NCBI RefSeq assembly: GCF_019312595.1
Contig: NZ_JAHWDQ010000001.1
Location: forward strand, 186,001 to 250,000
Source of the DNA: Zhongshania aquimaris
GTDB lineage: Bacteria > Pseudomonadota > Gammaproteobacteria > Pseudomonadales > Spongiibacteraceae
Reading direction: 5' to 3'
DNA: 64,000 nucleotides
In this document: in pieces, positions 60,617-64,000 of the stretch
Numbering within the stretch: position 1 is the first letter of the stretch
Layout: each line of letters starts with the position of its first letter
The notes under the pieces: model-generated
What the model was told of the DNA's origin: nothing
What the model saw: the letters and a program-made list of their open reading frames with translations, nothing else
Databases searched by the model: none
Made by a program: the position numbers and the translations under genes

Positions 60617-61305
60617 TTAAGCGGAGTCCCATTCAGCCACCCGCTCAATACACTCGCAACACGCGCGGGCTCTTCTTGGGCTATCGACTTAAATCGCAGC
60701 AACTGATCTCGATAATCGTTTTCTAATTGCAAGGTTTTTGCCCTGATCTTACGGTAATGGTGGAAAAGCAAAACCGAACCGATTAGGCCAAGTAAAGAGA
60801 TACCAACGCCGAGTAACATCCGTTGTGACGTGCTAAGTCCAAACTTTTCATAGGCTGCGTCATTGATGCTGGGAAAGGGATGAAACCGCACCACTAATTG
60901 GTCCCCGCGGGCTGAATTCATCGCCAAACCCGCACTTACCAAGCTTGAAAGTGGCTCTTCAATGCGATTATCTGGCTGCGCGCGGTCAATGATTAACAAT
61001 ACGGATTTGAGCTCCGCTGCTTGGTCAATCGCGCTGGCACTTTCAACCTGAACTGATACCTTAATATCAGTTGCGGGCAGCAGTGAGGTCGCCAAAGCAA
61101 GTACTTTGCGCTCAAGACTCGCTTCACGCTGGCTGCGCGGATCATTTGCGATAAGCTCATCTCCAGTACTCCCGTTAAAGCGCCATTGCTGCAAAGCCGC
61201 TTCAAATAACACACTGCCGCCAAGAGCTAAGCACAGCGTGACCGACACCAAGGCGCACAGTGTTGCCGCAGAAAATGACCTCAGCCCTACCTCTTCTTCG
61301 TCCAC
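60613..61305 (-). CDS. Miniature FliF-like membrane ring protein
   Basis: 230 residues against about 560 for FliF. TM1 about 11-34; a periplasmic part (62-144) that matches only the core of ring-building motif 3 (LERKVLALATSLLPATDIKV; then SVLLIIDRAQ, SAGLAMNSARGDQLVVRFHPF); TM2 about 162-181; a cytoplasmic tail whose end (FKSIAQEEPARVASVLSGWL, 206-225) looks like the FliG-binding tail. RBM1, RBM2 and the beta-collar of FliF are missing, so it cannot form the normal MS-ring housing of the export gate. GTG start with GAGGG upstream. It is the first gene of the operon and overlaps FliG by 4 bp. Confidence 0.8.
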   Translation of the reverse strand: MDEEEVGLRSFSAATLCALVSVTLCLALGGSVLFEAALQQWRFNGSTGDELIANDPRSQREASLERKVLALATSLLPATDIKVSVQVESASAIDQAAELKSVLLIIDRAQPDNRIEEPLSSLVSAGLAMNSARGDQLVVRFHPFPSINDAAYEKFGLSTSQRMLLGVGISLLGLIGSVLLFHHYRKIRAKTLQLENDYRDQLLRFKSIAQEEPARVASVLSGWLNGTPLK

Positions 61306-61418
61306 CTGCTTCCCTCTTGATGCGCGATGTCATCAGCACTCTATTCAAGTCACTACACAACCACACTTACTGAGTTACATCGCCGTTAACTATTCAGACA
61401 GGCATCGGTTTTATTGCG

Positions 61419-61435
61419 AGCGAAGCCCAGCCCAA
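61419..61435 (-). promoter_or_regulatory. Weak sigma-54-type promoter candidate
   Basis: On the minus strand, TTGGGCTGGGCTTCGCT has GG and GC separated by exactly ten bases (GG at 61433-61432, GC at 61421-61420), as in -24/-12 promoters, but the other consensus positions match poorly. It lies just downstream of the FleQ-like boxes; FleQ is a sigma-54 activator. A TATGAT at 61466-61461 is a sigma-70 alternative, with a TTGACA only 14 bp upstream. Confidence 0.25.
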
Positions 61436-61452
61436 TGTCAAAATATTGACAG
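61436..61452. promoter_or_regulatory. FleQ-like operator, site 1
   Basis: TGTCAAAATATTGACAG contains GTCAAAATATTGAC, matching 12 of 14 positions of the FleQ consensus I remember from P. aeruginosa (GTCAATAAATTGAC). It is itself a near palindrome (TGTCAA-N4-TTGACA). It lies 131 bp upstream of the FliF-like start. Binding by FleQ/FlrA is inferred. Confidence 0.6.
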
Positions 61453-61479
61453 ATATTTAAATCATACCCACCGCAACAC

Positions 61480-61496
61480 CTGTCAATATTTTGACA
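61480..61496. promoter_or_regulatory. FleQ-like operator, site 2 (exact inverse of site 1)
   Basis: CTGTCAATATTTTGACA is the exact reverse complement of the 17 bases at 61436-61452; centres are 44 bp apart, about four helical turns. Two oriented dimer sites on one face of the DNA fit a looped or cooperative regulator complex such as FleQ with FleN. Confidence 0.6.
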
Positions 61497-61715
61497 TAAA
61501 GAACCCGAAGCCCAGACAAACTACCGTAACCATCACCAGTAAATTGTTAATCTGTATGGATAAAGCAGTAATTGGGCCACTATTGGCAACGCGGAAGAAG
61601 GGTCAACAAAACAAGTGGAGATAAGGACAGGGGCAGCCGCGGGCAAGCTATGCAGGAATGGCAGAATTACGCAAAATAATAGCGGTTACAGAAACCCCGA
61701 AACCGCCCAAGATAT

Positions 61716-62624
61716 TTATCTCAATTCAGTCAGCTCTATGAAATTACTGCGCTCGGCGGGCTGAGATGACGACGGCAGACCACCCGCATCAATCGTTTGA
61801 GTGGAGTCGAACTCATACTCTTTGCGCTCACCTGTGCGATCTATCGTCAGCGAGGCAAAATCAAACAAATTGGAATCAGCCATCTGCGAAGGAGCGATAT
61901 TTTGCATGGAAGAAAAGATCTTCTCTATGCGGCTGCCATCCATCCTCTCCCAGTCCATCAACATTTTGCGAATATTCTGACGCTGGAGATTTTCCTGAGA
62001 ACCACAGAGATTGCAGGGAATAATCGGAAACTCCTTGTGCGCGGCAAATGCCTCGATATCGGTTTCTCGACAATACGCCAGCGGTCGAATAACAATATTG
62101 CGCTTGTCATCAGAGAGGAGTTTTGGCGGCATTCCCGACAAGCGTGAACCGTAGAACATATTTAAAAATAGGGTCTGCACGATATCGTCTTTGTGATGAC
62201 CCAGAGCTATTTTTGTGGCGCCAATTTCTTCCGCAAAGGCGTATAGCGTGCCGCGGCGAAGACGTGAACACAGTCCGCAAGTTGTCTTACCCTCTGGGAT
62301 TTTCTGCTTAACTATAGAGTAGGTGTCTTTGTTAACGATGTAGTATTCAATACCCAAGGCATCTAAATAATCTGGCAGCACGTGCTCCGGGTATCCCGGC
62401 TGCTTCTGATCCATATTGACCGCAATCAGCTCGAATTTTACCGGCGCGCTTTTTTGCAAGTTCATCAGAATATCGAGCATGGTATAGCTGTCTTTGCCAC
62501 CAGACAGGCAGACCATCACGCGGTCGCCCTCTTCGATCATTTTATAATCTTCAATCGCCTGCCCGGTATGGCGGCGTAAACGCTTTTGAAGTTTATTGAA
62601 TTCAAGTTTTGGCAAACTAGACAT
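61716..62624 (-). CDS. ttcA: tRNA 2-thiocytidine(32) synthetase
   Basis: Thiolates C32 of certain tRNAs with ATP and a [4Fe-4S] cluster. 302 residues. PP-loop [13 protein letters not shown] (about 35-47) and two Cys pairs, [11 protein letters not shown] and [28 protein letters not shown] follows as usual. ATG at 62624. Monocistronic, divergent from mdh, with no evident link to the switch-like operon. Confidence 0.95.
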   Translation of the reverse strand: MSSLPKLEFNKLQKRLRRHTGQAIEDYKMIEEGDRVMVCLSGGKDSYTMLDILMNLQKSAPVKFELIAVNMDQKQPGYPEHVLPDYLDALGIEYYIVNKDTYSIVKQKIPEGKTTCGLCSRLRRGTLYAFAEEIGATKIALGHHKDDIVQTLFLNMFYGSRLSGMPPKLLSDDKRNIVIRPLAYCRETDIEAFAAHKEFPIIPCNLCGSQENLQRQNIRKMLMDWERMDGSRIEKIFSSMQNIAPSQMADSNLFDFASLTIDRTGERKEYEFDSTQTIDAGGLPSSSQPAERSNFIELTELR

Positions 62625-62920
62625 AGCGGAAAATCAAATAGAGAGTTGGGTCGCGCATTATATAGAAACGTGTACGCAGCGGCCACAATCACGCGCTCAG
62701 CGGCGCTAACAACCGCCTCCTGAGTCCGGTATTTGGCCTTATCGGCCTCAAGCGCTGGCAATCCGCGACGGAGATGACTATCATTAGCCCGCCAAAATCT
62801 GCTGGCATGAGGTGTCTTGTACACGGCCAGACCCCGGCACGGGTGCATGTCGGACTGTGTAATCCACGTCCGATCGCACCCGCTCAAAAATCAGACCACC
62901 ACCAGAAAGGGAATCGCCCA
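62625..62920. other. Divergent ttcA/mdh intergenic region
   Basis: 296 bp carrying the promoters of ttcA (leftward) and mdh (rightward). An in-frame extension of mdh to an ATG at 62774 exists but encodes a Pro/His-rich head unlike malate dehydrogenase. No repeat or operator is visible to me. Confidence 0.6.
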
Positions 62921-63901
62921 ATGAAACAACCAGTTCGCGTCACCGTTACCGGTGCAGCCGGCCAAATTGGCTACGCACTTCTTTTCCGTATCGCATCCGG
63001 CGCTATGCTGGGCGACGATCAGCCCGTTATTCTGCACCTGTTAGACATCACCCCAGCAATGGATGCCCTGCAAGGCGTTCGCATGGAGCTTGAAGACTGC
63101 GCATTCCCATTATTGGCTGGCGTAGTGTGCACCGACGATCCTAATGTCGGCTTTAAAGACGCTGATTACGCACTGCTTGTTGGCGCACGTCCACGTGGCC
63201 CAGGCATGGAGCGTAAAGATCTACTGGAAGCAAACGCTGCCATTTTCTCTGTTCAAGGCAAAGCTATTGACCAGAATGCCAGCAAAAACATTAAAGTGTT
63301 GGTTGTCGGCAACCCAGCCAATACTAACGCCCTGATCACTCAACGCAATGCGCCGTCAATTCCTGCGCGCAACTTCACGGCGATGACCCGTTTGGATCAC
63401 AACCGCGCCATGACTCAAATTGCTATCAAAACTGGCAAGACAGTCAACGACGTGACCAATATGACAATCTGGGGCAACCACTCAGCAACTCAATACCCTG
63501 ATCTGTTCAACGCCAAAGTATCTGGCCAAAACGCCAGTGGCCTCGTTGATCAAGCGTGGCTCGAAGGCGACTTCATCCCAACCGTTCAACAACGCGGCGC
63601 AGCCATTATTAAAGCGCGCGGCGCATCTTCTGCAGCCTCTGCAGCAAACGCCGCTAGCGGTCATATGCGCAGCTGGGCATTAGGCACTGCTGGCGACGAC
63701 TGGGTTTCTATGGGTGTTTACAGCGACGGTAGCTACGGCATTCAAGAAGGTCTGATCTACTCTTTCCCTTGCCGCTGTAAAGATGGCGAGTGGGAAATTG
63801 TTCAAGGCCTTGAAATCAATGATTTTAGCCGTGGCAAAATGCAAGCCACTGAGCAAGAACTTGCCGAAGAGCGCGATGGTGTAAAACACTTACTGCCATA
63901 A
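62921..63901 (+). CDS. mdh: Malate dehydrogenase
   Basis: Oxidises malate to oxaloacetate with NAD. 326 residues starting [17 protein letters not shown], with AAAGGGA about eight bases before the ATG. NAD loop [10 protein letters not shown], mobile-loop [14 protein letters not shown] (substrate Arg), catalytic His in [13 protein letters not shown]. It is of the 326-329 residue type found in Burkholderia, Acinetobacter and many marine gammaproteobacteria, not the 312-residue E. coli type. Terminator follows. Confidence 0.96.
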   Translation: MKQPVRVTVTGAAGQIGYALLFRIASGAMLGDDQPVILHLLDITPAMDALQGVRMELEDCAFPLLAGVVCTDDPNVGFKDADYALLVGARPRGPGMERKDLLEANAAIFSVQGKAIDQNASKNIKVLVVGNPANTNALITQRNAPSIPARNFTAMTRLDHNRAMTQIAIKTGKTVNDVTNMTIWGNHSATQYPDLFNAKVSGQNASGLVDQAWLEGDFIPTVQQRGAAIIKARGASSAASAANAASGHMRSWALGTAGDDWVSMGVYSDGSYGIQEGLIYSFPCRCKDGEWEIVQGLEINDFSRGKMQATEQELAEERDGVKHLLP

Positions 63902-63924
63902 TATCTTCGCCTTTTGCACTAAAT

Positions 63925-63951
63925 AAAAAAGCGGCCCTCGGCCGCTTTTTT
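63925..63951 (+). terminator. Rho-independent terminator of mdh
   Basis: AAAAAAGCGGCC-CTC-GGCCGCTTTTTT, a perfect 12-bp stem including the A/T flanks, 24 bp past the mdh stop. The symmetric A- and T-tracts would let it act in both directions. The remaining 49 bases of the window show nothing identifiable. Confidence 0.93.
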
Positions 63952-64000
63952 ATTGCCCGCCAAAAACGTCTGCGCGCGCCAAATAGATAGCTTTTACCAC

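Larger units (their letters stand above)
61306..61715. other. 410-bp intergenic region with regulatory repeats of the switch-like operon
   Basis: Lies between the ttcA stop and the FliF-like start. It contains two inverted FleQ-like boxes (61436-61452 and 61480-61496) and a weak sigma-54-like element (61419-61435), listed separately. No reading frame on either strand looks genuine: a plus-strand frame over 61106-61624 is antisense to the FliF-like gene. The part from 61500 to 61715 shows no recognisable element. Confidence 0.7.

Noticed and set aside
54472-61305. Type III secretion C-ring (SctQ) locus as explanation of the FliM/FliN-like genes
   Set aside because: Separate FliG, FliM with CheC-like middle domain, FlhG and CheY-like proteins are flagellar, and no secretion ATPase, gate, secretin or needle genes are present.
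61436-61496. The 17-bp inverted repeat as a terminator of ttcA
   Set aside because: It is AT-rich, has a 27-base loop, is about 220 bp past the ttcA stop and has no T-tract after it; its FleQ-like half-sites fit an operator better.
61106-61624. 172-codon plus-strand frame across the FliF-like start and its promoter
   Set aside because: Antisense to a gene with clear FliF features and runs through the operator repeats; composition is not protein-like.
62774-62920. Upstream extension of mdh
   Set aside because: The extra 49 residues do not resemble malate dehydrogenase, while the ATG at 62921 has a good ribosome-binding site and the normal N-terminus.

Overview
The window reads as chromosome of a Gram-negative gammaproteobacterium. 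The block leuC-leuD-leuB-asd-usg-fimV-truA-trpF-trpB-trpA-accD-folC-dedD-cvpA-purF-metZ has the same order as in Pseudomonas, and so do smc-zipA-ligA and ccmA to ccmI. The tandem TonB receptors and sequence style suggest a marine relative of Pseudomonas (for example Cellvibrionales/Spongiibacteraceae), but that placement is a guess. No rRNA, tRNA, IS element, prophage or CRISPR array was seen.

Layout. 1-1.5 kb: 3' part of acnB with terminator. 1.7-2.1 kb: yibL. 2.3-7.2 kb: RND efflux pair with a divergent TetR regulator and a palindromic operator between them. 7.2-11.7 kb: MoxR ATPase, DUF58 protein, TgpA-type transglutaminase and a short MscS-like protein, all read leftwards. 11.7-30.4 kb: the biosynthetic block (methionine, purine, colicin V region, folate, malonyl-CoA, tryptophan, tRNA pseudouridine, FimV, Usg, Asd, leucine), all on the minus strand. 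A LysR gene diverges from leuC over a T-N11-A box. 31.5-33.1 kb: MocA-like and XdhC-like molybdenum-enzyme maturation pair. 33.1-38.3 kb: two paralogous TonB receptors, each with its own terminator. 38.6-40.2 kb: flavodoxin-like protein, glyoxalase I and an SLT lipoprotein. 40.2-46.9 kb: ligA, zipA, smc. 47.1-54.2 kb: complete cytochrome c maturation operon ccmABCDEFGHI.

54.5-61.3 kb is the unusual part. Nine genes in one direction encode, in transcription order, a miniature FliF, FliG, an Hpt protein, FliM, FliN, an unknown membrane protein, an FlhG/FleN ATPase, a CheY-like receiver and a CheA P1 (Hpt) domain without a kinase. There is no export apparatus, rod, hook, filament, stator, sigma-28 or chemoreceptor gene. 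The order is collinear with the Pseudomonas polar flagellar/chemotaxis cluster, which also abuts ccmA. I read it as what remained after the flagellum was deleted, apparently kept as a working unit: the frames are intact, three start/stop overlaps remain, and two FleQ-like operators form a 17-bp inverted repeat upstream. The FliF-like protein keeps only two membrane helices, part of RBM3 and the FliG-binding tail. The FliG-like protein has replaced the five charged torque residues known from E. coli. The CheY-like protein has lost its acidic Asp pair. This suggests a static switch-complex ring or polar signalling scaffold rather than a motor.

The window ends with ttcA and mdh. acnB (TCA cycle) at one end and mdh (TCA cycle) at the other are coincidental neighbours and not one operon.
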